Of a DNA stretch of 50,816 nt, positions 40,780 to 49,517 are shown piece by piece (position 1 is the first letter of the stretch; the number at the start of each line of letters is the position of its first letter). Both the position numbers and the translations under genes were made by a program. The notes beneath the pieces are model-generated. The model was not told the origin of the DNA and did not search any database. It saw only the letters and a list, made by a program, of their open reading frames with translations. Source of the DNA: Streptomyces sp. sk2.1. GTDB lineage: Bacteria > Actinomycetota > Actinomycetes > Streptomycetales > Streptomycetaceae. The stretch is from contig NZ_RDBO01000055.1 in the NCBI RefSeq assembly GCF_008120935.1, forward strand, positions 601,042-651,857. The letters run 5' to 3'.

Positions 40780-41948
40780 GCACCGTCCTCGAAACCGAAG
40801 AACACCAGGCCCTGCGCGCCGCCGTCGCCGCACTCGGAAAGCGCTACGGACGCGACTACATGACCTCCGTCATCCGCGACGGGGCCCACCCGCGCGAACT
40901 GTGGACCGAGGCCGCCAAGCTCGGCTACCTCGGCGTGAACCTCCCCGAGGAGCACGGCGGCGGGGGCGGCGGAATGGCCGAACTCTCCATCGTCCTGGAA
41001 GAGTTGGGGGCGGCCGGCAGTCCGCTGCTGATGATGGTCGTCTCCCCGGCGATCTGCGGCACCGTCATCGCCCGCTTCGGCACCGAGGACCAGAAGCGCA
41101 AGTGGCTGCCCGGCCTCGCCGACGGCAGCCTCACCATGGCCTTCGGCATCACCGAACCCGACGCCGGCTCCAACTCCCACCGCATCACCACCACCGCCCG
41201 CAGGGACGGCTCCGGGCCGGACGCCGACTGGCTGCTCACCGGCCGCAAGGTCTTCGTCTCCGGCGTCGACATCGCCGACGCCACCCTCATCGTCGGCCGC
41301 ACCGAGGACGCCAGGTCCGGCAAGCTCAAGCCCTGCCTGTTCATCGTCCCGCGCGACGCCCCCGGCTTCGGCCGCTCGCAGATCGACATGGAACTCCAGG
41401 CCCCGGAGAAGCAGTTCGAACTCGTCCTGGACGACGTACGGCTGCCCGCCGACGCCCTGGTCGGCGACGAGGACGCCGGACTCCTCCAACTCTTCGCCGG
41501 ACTCAACCCCGAACGCATCATGACCGCCGCCTTCGGCATCGGCATGGGCCGCTACGCGCTCGACCGCGCCGTCGACTACGCGAGGACCCGGCAGGTCTGG
41601 AAGGAACCCATCGGCTCCCACCAGGCCATCGCCCACCCCCTCGCCCAGGCCCACATCGAACTGGAACTGGCCCGGCTGATGATGCAGAAGGCCGCCAGGC
41701 TCTACGACGACGGCGACGACATCGGCGCGGGCGAGGCCGCCAACATGGCGAAGTACGCGGCCGGCGAGGCCTGCGTCCGGGCCGTCGACCAGGCCGTGCA
41801 CACCCTCGGCGGCAACGGCCTCAGCCGCGAGTACGGCCTCGCGTCCCTGATCACCGCGGCCCGCGTCGCCCGGATCGCCCCCGTCAGCCGGGAAATGATC
41901 CTGAACTACGTGTCCCACCAGTCCCTGGGGCTCCCCAAGTCCTACTGA
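40776..41948 (+). CDS. Acyl-CoA dehydrogenase
   Basis: 390 residues. Typical segments: LGVNLPEEHGGGGGGMAELSIV (N-terminal domain), LTMAFGITEPDAGSNSHRITTTA (FAD/acyl binding) and HTLGGNGLSREYGLASLI (C-terminal domain). It probably introduces the alpha,beta double bond before carboxylation, comparable to isovaleryl- or citronellyl-CoA dehydrogenase (AtuD-like). Coupled to the biotin carboxylase gene by ATGA. A 14-base hairpin follows the gene. Confidence 0.9.
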   Translation: MSTVLETEEHQALRAAVAALGKRYGRDYMTSVIRDGAHPRELWTEAAKLGYLGVNLPEEHGGGGGGMAELSIVLEELGAAGSPLLMMVVSPAICGTVIARFGTEDQKRKWLPGLADGSLTMAFGITEPDAGSNSHRITTTARRDGSGPDADWLLTGRKVFVSGVDIADATLIVGRTEDARSGKLKPCLFIVPRDAPGFGRSQIDMELQAPEKQFELVLDDVRLPADALVGDEDAGLLQLFAGLNPERIMTAAFGIGMGRYALDRAVDYARTRQVWKEPIGSHQAIAHPLAQAHIELELARLMMQKAARLYDDGDDIGAGEAANMAKYAAGEACVRAVDQAVHTLGGNGLSREYGLASLITAARVARIAPVSREMILNYVSHQSLGLPKSY

Positions 41949-41983
41949 CAGAAGACATCCTGTCCCTCCACACCGCGGACGCG

Positions 41984-42022
41984 GCGGTGGTGCGGCCCCC
42001 CGACACCGCCGCACCACCGCCC
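41984..42022. terminator. 14-base perfect hairpin after the acyl-CoA dehydrogenase
   Basis: GGCGGTGGTGCGGC pairs with GCCGCACCACCGCC around an 11-base loop, between the dehydrogenase stop and the AMP-ligase gene. It may attenuate or process the operon mRNA rather than end it, as the next gene belongs to the same pathway. Confidence 0.65.
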
Positions 42023-42066
42023 TTCCGCAGCTCGACGCACCCGCCGCTTCGAAGGGACCCGCCAGG

Positions 42067-43635
42067 ATGCACGTGTTCCACAGCGACCACCCCGCCGTAC
42101 CGACGCTCGACCTCCCCATCCACGACGCGGTCCTCGGCGACGCCGCCGCGTACGGCGACACGGTCGCGCTGATCGACGGCACGGACGACACCTCCGCCCT
42201 CACCTACCGGCAGCTCGACACCTTCCACCGCCGCATCGCCGCCGGACTCGCCGAGGCCGGACTCCGCAAGGGCGACGTCCTGGCCCTGCACAGCCCCAAC
42301 ACCATCGCCTACCCGGCGGTGTTCTTCGGCGCGACCAGGGCCGGTGCCACCGTCACCACCGTCCACCCCCTCGCCACGGCGGAGGAGTTCGCCAAGCAGC
42401 TCCGCGACTCCGCCGCCCGCTGGATCGTCACCGTCTCCCCGCTCCTGCCCACCGCGCTCGCCGCCGCGGAACTCGCCGGGGGCATCGAGCGGATCCACGT
42501 CTGCGACCGGGCCGAGGGACACCCCTCCGTACTCGACCTGCTCGCCACCACCGCCCCCGAACCCCGCGTCACCGTCGACCCCGCCGAGGACGTCGCCGCC
42601 CTCCCGTACTCCTCCGGCACCACCGGAACCCCCAAGGGCGTCATGCTCACCCACCGCTCCATGGGCACCAACCTGGAGCAGCTCCGCCCCTTCGTCCCCA
42701 TGGGCCCCGGTGCCCGCATCCTGGCCGTCCTGCCCTTCTTCCACATCTACGGCCTCACCGCCCTGATGAACGCCCCGCTGCGGCTGGGCGCCACCGTCGT
42801 CGTACTGCCCCGCTTCGACCTCGACCAGTTCCTCGCCGCGATCGAGAAGCACCGCATCACCGGCCTGTACGTGGCCCCGCCGATCGTCCTCGCCCTGGCC
42901 AAGCACCCCGCGGTCGACCGCTACGACCTCTCCTCCCTGGAGTACGTCGTCAGCGCCGCCGCCCCGCTCGACGCCGAACTCGCCGCCGCCTGCTCGAAGC
43001 GGCTCGGCCTGCCGCCGGTGCGCCAGGCGTACGGCATGACGGAACTCTCCCCGGGCACCCACGTCGTCCCGCTCGCCGCCGAGAACCCGCCGCCCGGCAC
43101 GGTCGGCAAGCTGCTGCCCAGCACCGAGATGCGCATCGTCCCGCTGTCCGACTCCTCGTCCGGGCACGGCGAGATCCTCATCCGCGGCCCGCAGGTGATG
43201 AAGGGCTACCTCGGCCGCCCCGAGGCCACCGCCGACATGATCGACGCCGATGGCTGGGTGCACACCGGCGACATCGGACACGTCGACGAGCACGGCTGGC
43301 TGTTCGTCGTCGACCGGGTGAAGGAGCTGATCAAGTACAAGGGCTACCAGGTCGCCCCCGCCGAACTCGAAGCCGTCCTCCTGACCCACCCCTCCGTCAC
43401 CGACGCCGCCGTCATCGGTGTGACCGACGACGAGGGCAGCGAGGTCCCCAAGGCATACGTCGTCCGCCGGTCCTCCGCCCCCGACCTCACGGCGGACGAC
43501 GTCATGACGTACGTCGCCGAGCGCGTCGCCCCGTACAAGAAGGTCCGGCAGGCCGAGTTCATCGACGCGATACCGCGCGCCACCTCGGGCAAGATCCTCC
43601 GCCGCGAACTGCGCGACCGGGAACGGAACCACTGA
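42067..43635 (+). CDS. AMP-dependent acyl-CoA synthetase (4-coumarate-CoA ligase-like)
   Basis: 522 residues. P-loop-like YSSGTTGTPKGVMLTH (A3), VRQAYGMTELSP (A5), GDIGHVDEHGWLFVVDRVKELIKYKGYQVAPAELE (A7-A8) and C-terminal Lys in PRATSGKILRRELR (A10). It activates an acid to the acyl-CoA that feeds the operon (AtuH-like position). RBS AAGGGA before ATG 42067. 118 bases after the dehydrogenase, with a hairpin between them, so it could have separate or attenuated expression. Confidence 0.92.
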   Translation: MHVFHSDHPAVPTLDLPIHDAVLGDAAAYGDTVALIDGTDDTSALTYRQLDTFHRRIAAGLAEAGLRKGDVLALHSPNTIAYPAVFFGATRAGATVTTVHPLATAEEFAKQLRDSAARWIVTVSPLLPTALAAAELAGGIERIHVCDRAEGHPSVLDLLATTAPEPRVTVDPAEDVAALPYSSGTTGTPKGVMLTHRSMGTNLEQLRPFVPMGPGARILAVLPFFHIYGLTALMNAPLRLGATVVVLPRFDLDQFLAAIEKHRITGLYVAPPIVLALAKHPAVDRYDLSSLEYVVSAAAPLDAELAAACSKRLGLPPVRQAYGMTELSPGTHVVPLAAENPPPGTVGKLLPSTEMRIVPLSDSSSGHGEILIRGPQVMKGYLGRPEATADMIDADGWVHTGDIGHVDEHGWLFVVDRVKELIKYKGYQVAPAELEAVLLTHPSVTDAAVIGVTDDEGSEVPKAYVVRRSSAPDLTADDVMTYVAERVAPYKKVRQAEFIDAIPRATSGKILRRELRDRERNH

Positions 43636-43648
43636 CCGCGTACAGGAC

Positions 43649-44308
43649 TCAGGGCCGCTCGGGCCTGCGGGCGAGGAAGGTGGCGAAGGTCCTCTCGGCC
43701 CCTTCGGCGGGCTCCTCCACCAGCCGTGCGGTGAGGACGAGCCCGGCCTGCCTCAGGAGCTCGGCGAGCCGGTCGGGCGGCAGCAGGTAGGACTCGTAGG
43801 ACACCGGGAGGCCGCCGTACGCCTGCGTGGGACGCAGATGCTGGCCGGCCCCCACGTGCCCGGCCAGCATCACATGGCCCCCGGGCACGAGGGTCCGGTG
43901 GAACTCGCCGAACACCACCGGCAGCAGCTCCGGCGGCGTGTGGTGGGTGGAGTAGTACGCGAGGACGCCTCCGAGGGCCTCGTCCGCGATCGGGAGCGCG
44001 GTCATCGAGCCGACCCCGAAGGACAGACCGGGATGGGTGTCGCGGGCCAGCTCGATCATGGCGGGCGACAGGTCCAGGCCGAACGCGGGCACGTCCCGTT
44101 CGGCGAGGTGGGCCGTGACCCTGCCGGGCCCGCACCCCAGGTCGGCGACGGGCCCGAGCCCGGCCGTCCGCACCGTCTCCGCGAAGACGTCCAGCATCCC
44201 CCGCGACAGCGGGTCCAGCTCCGCCGGGGACCTGACCCGCTCGAAGTAGGCGGAGGCGACGGTGTCGTACGACTTCCGGACGGCGGCGAGGTGGGAGGCG
44301 TCGGGCAT
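43649..44308 (-). CDS. SAM-dependent methyltransferase (class I)
   Basis: 219 residues. Motif I is VADLGCGPGRVTAHLAE, then FGLDLSPAMIELAR (motif II) and VLAYYSTHHTPPELLP; GGHVMLAGHVG is typical for this group. ATG 44308 (MPDASHLAAVRKSYDTVASAYFERV) is preferred over the longer upstream frame. It lies on the opposite strand within the catabolic region, with the acetyltransferase gene, and is probably not part of the pathway. Substrate unknown. Confidence 0.88.
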   Translation of the reverse strand: MPDASHLAAVRKSYDTVASAYFERVRSPAELDPLSRGMLDVFAETVRTAGLGPVADLGCGPGRVTAHLAERDVPAFGLDLSPAMIELARDTHPGLSFGVGSMTALPIADEALGGVLAYYSTHHTPPELLPVVFGEFHRTLVPGGHVMLAGHVGAGQHLRPTQAYGGLPVSYESYLLPPDRLAELLRQAGLVLTARLVEEPAEGAERTFATFLARRPERP

Positions 44309-44383
44309 GCGGGCGACTCTAACGAAGGCCCGTGGCGCCCGACTTCGGGGAACCGGCCGGGGCCGTCCCATGACGGCCGGTCG

Positions 44384-44911
44384 TCACCGCGGATCGTCGC
44401 GCAGGTCCCGGACGTACCAGTCGAACTGTGTACCGCCGTTGCCGGGCGGCCGCTCGCCGGGGCCGAACCCTGCCCGCCGCGCGACCGCGGCGGACGCGCG
44501 ATTCTCCGGATCGACCTGGATCACCGCCTCCTCGCCGCCCTCGGCGGCCGCGTAGCGCGACGCCAGCAGGACCGCGCGGGTGGCCAGGCCCCGCCCCCGC
44601 CAGGAGGGGTAGAGGCCGTAGGCGACGTTCACCTGGCCGGGGGCCAGGCCCTCCTCCGCGAACCGCAGGTCGACCGTCCCCGCGAGCGCCCCGTCGGGGC
44701 CCACCCGGATGCCGAAGGCGCGGAGCGGCCCGCCGCTGTCCCACTGCTCCCGGCAGTGCCGGAAGTACGCCTCGACGCCCTCGCGCGTGTCGGGGCCGCC
44801 GTTGAGCCAACGGACCAGCAGTTCGTCCTCCCCCGCGAGATGCGCCTCCGCGTCGTCCGGGCGCAGTGGCGACAGAGTGATGGTCCCGTCGGACAGTCTC
44901 ACCTCATGCAT
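44384..44911 (-). CDS. GNAT-family N-acetyltransferase
   Basis: 175 residues: ITLSPLRPDDAEAHLAGED, then VAYGLYPSWRGRGLATRAVLLASRYA (acetyl-CoA-binding R/Q-x2-G-x-G/A loop) and IQVDPENRASAAVARRAGF. Substrate unknown. ATG 44911 starts MHEVRLSDG. It faces the tandem-repeat/promoter region of the enoyl-CoA hydratase unit and is transcribed away from it, like the methyltransferase. Confidence 0.88.
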   Translation of the reverse strand: MHEVRLSDGTITLSPLRPDDAEAHLAGEDELLVRWLNGGPDTREGVEAYFRHCREQWDSGGPLRAFGIRVGPDGALAGTVDLRFAEEGLAPGQVNVAYGLYPSWRGRGLATRAVLLASRYAAAEGGEEAVIQVDPENRASAAVARRAGFGPGERPPGNGGTQFDWYVRDLRDDPR

Positions 44912-44983
44912 CCGACGATCCTCGACGCCGAAGCCGCCTCGCGCCATCGGATTCCGGGAACGCCACCCGGAACCGGAAAGCGC

Positions 44984-45051
44984 GGCGACGGAGAAAACGT
45001 GGCGACGGGGAAAGTGCGACGACGGAGAAAACGTGGCGACGGAGAAAGCCC
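44984..45051. repeat. 17-base tandem repeat upstream of the second promoter
   Basis: Four units of GGCGACGGAGAAAACGT type (44984, 45001, 45018, 45035). It ends 14 bases before the operator block at 45065. The sequence differs from the array at 34361-34444, but period and position are the same. Confidence 0.8.
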
Positions 45052-45064
45052 GGAGCCGGAAATC

Positions 45065-45105
45065 ATGCAAGCGTGCTTGATTGTTCCTGCTCCCGCTGCC
45101 ACGCT
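45065..45105 (+). promoter_or_regulatory. Promoter and TetR operator of the enoyl-CoA hydratase-tetR unit
   Basis: Palindrome CAAGCGTGCTTG at 45068-45079 over the -35 TTGATT (45077-45082). A 17-base spacer follows, then -10 CACGCT (45100-45105). Same layout as 34478-34518, including flanking ATG...ATTGTT and CCGCTGCCAYGCTC. It implies autoregulation of the TetR gene downstream. Confidence 0.8.
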
Positions 45106-45139
45106 CGACGCGATGCCCCCGCAGCAAGGAGAGTGACCG

Positions 45140-45886
45140 ATGAGCCGGCTCGCCGCCCCCGTCCACGACCGGGGCATCACCACCCTCGCCCTCGACTCAC
45201 CGGCCAACCGCAACGCGCTCTCCGCGGCCATGGTCGACGAGCTCGCCACCGCCCTGGACGCGTGCGCGGCCGACGACACCGTACGGGCCGTCGTCCTCAC
45301 CCACACCGGCAACACCTTCTGCGCCGGCGCCGACCTCACCGCACCGCCCGACCCGCACGCCCTCGTCGCCCTGATGCGGCGGATCGTCGCCCTGCCCAAA
45401 CCCGTCGTCGCCCGGGTCACCGGACACGTCCGGGCGGGCGGCCTCGGACTGCTCGGCGCCTGCGACATCTCGGCGGCCGGCCCCGACGCCTCGTTCGCCC
45501 TCACCGAGTCCCGGCTCGGCCTCGCCCCCGCCGTCATCTCCCTGCCGCTGCTGCCCCGGACCGACCCGCGCGCCGCCACCCGCTACTACCTCACCGGCGA
45601 ACGCTTCGACGCCGACGAGGCCGCCCGCATCGGCCTGATCACACTCGCCGTCGGACCCGGCGAGGACATCGACAAGGCACTCGCCCCCGTGCTGGACGGC
45701 CTGCGCAAGGCCTCCCCCCAGGGGCTGAGGGCATCGAAGGAGCTGGTCACGGCTACTGTGCTGGAAAGCTTCGACCAGCACGCCGAAGACCTCATCGCCC
45801 GCTCGGCGGCACTCTTCGCCTCCGCCGACGCCCGGGAAGGAATGACGGCCTTCCTCGAACGACGGGACCCCGCATGGGCGTTGTGA
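45140..45886 (+). CDS. Enoyl-CoA hydratase/isomerase family protein
   Basis: 248-residue crotonase: ITTLALDSPANRNALSAAMVDELATAL, oxyanion-hole NTFCAGADL, VTGHVRAGGLGLLGACDISAAG, then TESRLGLAPAVISLPLLPR. The two crotonase Glu positions are present only in part: a Glu lies in TESRLGLAP, whereas Arg follows at VRAGGLGLLG. AAGGAGAG precedes ATG 45140. Probably hydrates the carboxylated enoyl-CoA (AtuE/LiuC-like). The stop overlaps tetR. Confidence 0.9.
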   Translation: MSRLAAPVHDRGITTLALDSPANRNALSAAMVDELATALDACAADDTVRAVVLTHTGNTFCAGADLTAPPDPHALVALMRRIVALPKPVVARVTGHVRAGGLGLLGACDISAAGPDASFALTESRLGLAPAVISLPLLPRTDPRAATRYYLTGERFDADEAARIGLITLAVGPGEDIDKALAPVLDGLRKASPQGLRASKELVTATVLESFDQHAEDLIARSAALFASADAREGMTAFLERRDPAWAL

Positions 45887-46542
45887 TGCCCCCCACCGAC
45901 CGGACCCCCAAGCAGGACCGCAGCCGCGCCACCCGCCGCAGGCTCCTCGAAGCCGCCGTCTCCTGCCTGGCCGAACACGGCTGGGCGGGCTCCACGGTCT
46001 CCGTCGTCGCCGAACGCGCGGGCGTCTCGCGCGGCGCGGCCCAGCACCACTTCCCGACCCGCGAGGACCTGTTCACCGCGGCCGTCGAGTACGTCGCCGA
46101 GGAACGCTCCGCCGCCCTGCGCGCCCTGCCCGTCCAGGGGCGCACGGAGGTCGTCGCCGCACTCGTCGACCTGTACACCGGGCCGCTCTTCCGCGCCGCG
46201 CTCCAGCTCTGGGTCGCCGCGTCCAACGAACCGCAGCTCCGCCCCCGCGTCACCGAACTCGAAGCCCGCGTGGGCCGCGAGACCCACCGCATCGCCGTCG
46301 AACTCCTCGCCGCCGACGAGACGAAGCCCGGTGTGCGCGAAACCGTCCAGGGCCTCCTCGACATGGCCCGCGGCCTGGGCCTGGCCAACGTCCTCACCGA
46401 CGACACGGCCCGCCGCCGGGGAGTCGTGGCGCAGTGGGCGCGGCTGCTGGACGAGGCACTGGGCCGAGCCGCGGCAAGTAGGGCTGGCACCAGGGACGTT
46501 GGGGGGAAATCCGCAGTGATCCCCGGGGTGTCGCGCGGCTAG
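45886..46542 (+). CDS. TetR-family regulator of the acyl-CoA regulon
   Basis: 218 residues from ATG 45886, whose first base overlaps the hydratase stop (TGATG); in-frame GTG 45883 and ATG 45874 are alternatives. HTH: ATRRRLLEAAVSCLAEHGWAGSTVSVVAERAGVSRGAAQHHFPTREDLF (about 14-62). The C-terminal ligand domain has GLLDMARGLGLANVLTDD. It is cotranscribed with the hydratase. The two CAAGCRTGCTTG operators suggest it represses both units until an acyl-CoA (or acid) ligand binds, like AtuR. That is inference. Confidence 0.88.
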   Translation: MPPTDRTPKQDRSRATRRRLLEAAVSCLAEHGWAGSTVSVVAERAGVSRGAAQHHFPTREDLFTAAVEYVAEERSAALRALPVQGRTEVVAALVDLYTGPLFRAALQLWVAASNEPQLRPRVTELEARVGRETHRIAVELLAADETKPGVRETVQGLLDMARGLGLANVLTDDTARRRGVVAQWARLLDEALGRAAASRAGTRDVGGKSAVIPGVSRG

Positions 46543-46545
46543 CGT
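46540..46545 (+). promoter_or_regulatory. -10 element TAGCGT overlapping the tetR stop
   Basis: TAGCGT starts at the TAG of tetR and is followed by eight bases and the GTG of the next gene. A leaderless start is likely, as no ribosome-binding site is present. Confidence 0.45.
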
Positions 46546-46553
46546 CGATCCGC

Positions 46554-48147
46554 GTGAGACACGGACAGAGCAGAGCGAACAGACCTTCCGCCCGCACGGT
46601 CGTCCTGGCCGCGGTCACGGCACTGCTGGCCGCCGCACCCGCACCGGCATCCGCGCACGCCACGAACACCGCGCACGCCCCGAGCGGCACCCCGAAGAGC
46701 ACCGCCCCCGGCCTCGACCGCTACTACGACCAGCGCCTCACCTGGGGCAGCTGCGCCACCGGACCCGACGACACCGTGGGCCAGGACCTCGACAGGGCCG
46801 GGGTCCAGTGCACCGACGCGACCGTCCCGCTCGACTACTCCGACCCCACCGGCCGCACCATCACCGTCGCCGTCTCCCGGCTCGGGGCCACCGACACCCG
46901 CCACCGCATCGGCGCCATCCTGCTCAACAACGGCGGCCCCGGCGGCACCGCCGTCGAGTCCCCGCCGCACATCCGCAAGGCCATGAAGGGCGTCGGCGCG
47001 CTACGACATCATCGGCTTCGACCCCCGCTTCGTCGGCCGCAGCACCCCGCTGGACTGCGACTGGCCCACCGGCATGTTCTTCCGCTCGGCCGGACCCGAC
47101 CGGGCCGGCTTCGACCGCCAGACCGCCTTCCAGAAGAACCTGGCCGACCAGTGCCGGGCCACCGACGCCGACGTGCTCCCGCACGTCACCACCCGCAACA
47201 CCGCCCGCGACATGGACGTCATCCGCGGCGCCCTCGGCGAACGGAGGATCTCCTACCTCGGCTACTCGTACGGCACCTACCTCGGCACCGTCTACAGTCA
47301 GATGTTCCCCGGCCGCTACGACCGGATGGTGCTCGACGGGGCGATCGACCCGGACGAGTACGGCCCCCGGCTGATGCGCGACGGAGTGCGCGAGAACGAG
47401 CGGGCGCTCGCCGCCTGGGCCGACTGGGCCGCCGCCCGCCACGACACCCACCGCCTCGGCCGCACCCGTGCGCAGGTGCTCGCCACCGTCGACCGCGTCG
47501 CGAAGACCGCCGCCCGCGAACCGCTGGTCCTCGGCACCGGGGACGACACCTTCCGGATCGACGCCTCCCACATACCGCTGCTGCTCTTCATGTCGCTCGC
47601 CGACGACCACGACGCGACCCGGGCCGAACTCGGCGAGACCGTCTCGGTGCTCTCCGAGGCCGCGAAGGGGCGCCCGACCCCCCTCTCACCGGGGCTCGTC
47701 GGGGCGTTCCGGTTCATCCTGACCGGCGAGCAGTCGCGGGCGGGCAGCGTGCAGACCGCGATCCTCTGCGGCGACCGGGCCGCGCCCCGCGACCCCGAGA
47801 CCTACTGGCGGGACATCGAACGCGGCCGCGCCGCCCACCCGCTGTTCGGTCCCATGACCGACAACATCCTGCCGTGCGCCTTCTGGGACCGGCCCCGCGA
47901 GGAGCCGACCCGGGTGGAACGGGACGCCCCCGCACTGATCGTGGGAGCCACCGGCGACCCGCGCACCACCTACCGCGGCACCCTCGAACTGCACCGCAAG
48001 CTCCCCGGCTCCCGGCTCGTCACCCTGGAGGGAGCCAACCGCCACGGTCTGTACGGCGAGTACGGCAACGCCTGCGTCGACAACCGGGTCAACCGCTACC
48101 TGGCCACCGGAAAGCTGCCCACCAAGGACCTGACCTGCGTCAAGTGA
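46554..48147 (+). pseudogene. Secreted TAP-like alpha/beta hydrolase (tripeptidyl aminopeptidase type), frameshifted
   Basis: First frame: signal peptide (RTVVLAAVTALLAAAPAPASAHA), then LTWGSCATG and AILLNNGGPGGTAVES (oxyanion loop) to about 47000. There KGVGA should be followed by YDIIGFDPRFVGRSTPLDCDW, but this is in another frame, because one extra base or two missing bases occur in the GGCGCGCTAC stretch. Second frame: to 48147, with nucleophile ISYLGYSYGTYLG, Asp region LIVGATGDPRT, His in GANRHGLYG and the C-terminal TAP-like cap end. Relatives are about 500-530 residues, secreted, and cleave peptides from the N-terminus. A single change would restore the gene, so a sequence error is possible. 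Confidence 0.8.
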
Positions 48148-48155
48148 GCAGGAGC

Positions 48156-48201
48156 GGACGGGCGTCCGGCACCGGGGAACCCCGGGACCGGACGCCCGTC
48201 C
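48156..48201. terminator. Bidirectional terminator hairpin
   Basis: GGACGGGCGTCCGG (48156-48169) pairs with CCGGACGCCCGTCC (48188-48201): 14-base perfect stem between the convergent hydrolase and citrate synthase genes. Confidence 0.75.
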
Positions 48202-48208
48202 CCGTTCC

Positions 48209-49318
48209 TCAGTTCGCCAGGTCCGCGAGCTGGTCGTACCCCGGGATCTCCCGGGGGTCGCGCGAGCCCGGACCGACGTACCGCGCCGAGGGCCGCACCA
48301 GCCGCCCCGTCCGCTTCTGCTCCAGGATGTGCGCCGACCAGCCCGCCGTACGCGCGCACGTGAACATCGACGTGAACATGTGCGCCGGAACCTCCGCGAA
48401 GTCCAGCATGATCGCCGCCCAGAACTCCACGTTCGTCGCCAGCACCCGGTCCGGGCGCCGCGCGTGCAGCTCCTCCAGCGCGGCCTTCTCCAGCGCCTGC
48501 GCCACCTCGAACCGCGGCGCGCCCAGCTCCTCGGCGGTGCGCCGCAGCACCCGCGCCCGCGGGTCCTCCGCCCGGTACACCCGGTGCCCGAAGCCCATCA
48601 GCCGCTCGCCCCTGTCCAGGGCCTTCTTCACGTACGCGGTGGCGTCGCCGGTCCGCTCGATCTCCTCGATCATGCCGAGCACCCGGGACGGCGCCCCGCC
48701 GTGCAGCGGCCCCGACATCGCGCCCACCGCACCCGACAGCGCGGCCGCCACGTCGGCGCCGGTCGACGCGATGACCCGGGCGGTGAACGTGGAGGCGTTC
48801 ATGCCGTGCTCGGCGGCCGAGGTCCAGTACGCGTCGACGGCCTTCACATGCTTGGGGTCCGGCTCGCCGCGCCAGCGGATCATGAACCGCTCGACGACGG
48901 AACCGGCCTTGTCGATCTCGCTCTGCGGCACCATCGGCCGCCCCTGCCCGCGCGCCGACTGGGCGACGTACGACAGCGCCATCACGGCGGCCCGCGCCAG
49001 GTCGTTGCGCGCGGTCTCCTCGTCGATGTCCAGCAGCGGCCGCAGACCCCACACCGGGGCCAGCATCGCCAGCGCGGACTGCACGTCGACCCGGATGTCA
49101 CCGGAGTGCACCGGGATCGGGAACGGCTCGGCCGGCGGCAGCCCGGGGTTGAACGCCCCGTCGACCAGCAGGCCCCAGACGTTTCCGAACGACACGTGGC
49201 CGACGAGATCCTCGATGTCGACACCCCGGTAACGGAGCGCACCGCCTTCCTTGTCCGGTTCGGCGATCTCCGTCTCGAACGCGACGACTCCCTCTAGTCC
49301 CGGTACGAAGTCGGACAT
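48209..49318 (-). CDS. Citrate synthase-like protein (type 2 / CitA)
   Basis: 369 residues: [29 protein letters not shown] at the N-terminus, [46 protein letters not shown] with the first catalytic His in MNASTF/HGG regions, [18 protein letters not shown] (second His) and a C-terminal Asp/Arg part ([21 protein letters not shown]). The length is that of the short Gram-positive citrate/methylcitrate synthases. It lies divergent to pdxH, an arrangement common in Streptomyces. Citrate or methylcitrate activity cannot be separated from sequence. Confidence 0.92.
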   Translation of the reverse strand: MSDFVPGLEGVVAFETEIAEPDKEGGALRYRGVDIEDLVGHVSFGNVWGLLVDGAFNPGLPPAEPFPIPVHSGDIRVDVQSALAMLAPVWGLRPLLDIDEETARNDLARAAVMALSYVAQSARGQGRPMVPQSEIDKAGSVVERFMIRWRGEPDPKHVKAVDAYWTSAAEHGMNASTFTARVIASTGADVAAALSGAVGAMSGPLHGGAPSRVLGMIEEIERTGDATAYVKKALDRGERLMGFGHRVYRAEDPRARVLRRTAEELGAPRFEVAQALEKAALEELHARRPDRVLATNVEFWAAIMLDFAEVPAHMFTSMFTCARTAGWSAHILEQKRTGRLVRPSARYVGPGSRDPREIPGYDQLADLAN

Positions 49319-49517
49319 GGCGGCTCCCTCGGTCGACGGCTCTGTGGAGGCCCTGCGGCGGCCTGCCCCAAGATATTGGCGGCTTTCCCCGACCCGGGGG
49401 AAGCGTGACATCCGGCACAGGAGGACCCGGTCACCACCGGGTGCGGCTCCTCGTTCCTGTCCACCTGCATACCCCTCCGGTGCCGGGCGGGAACGGACGC
49501 TGCGGCAGGATGACCCC

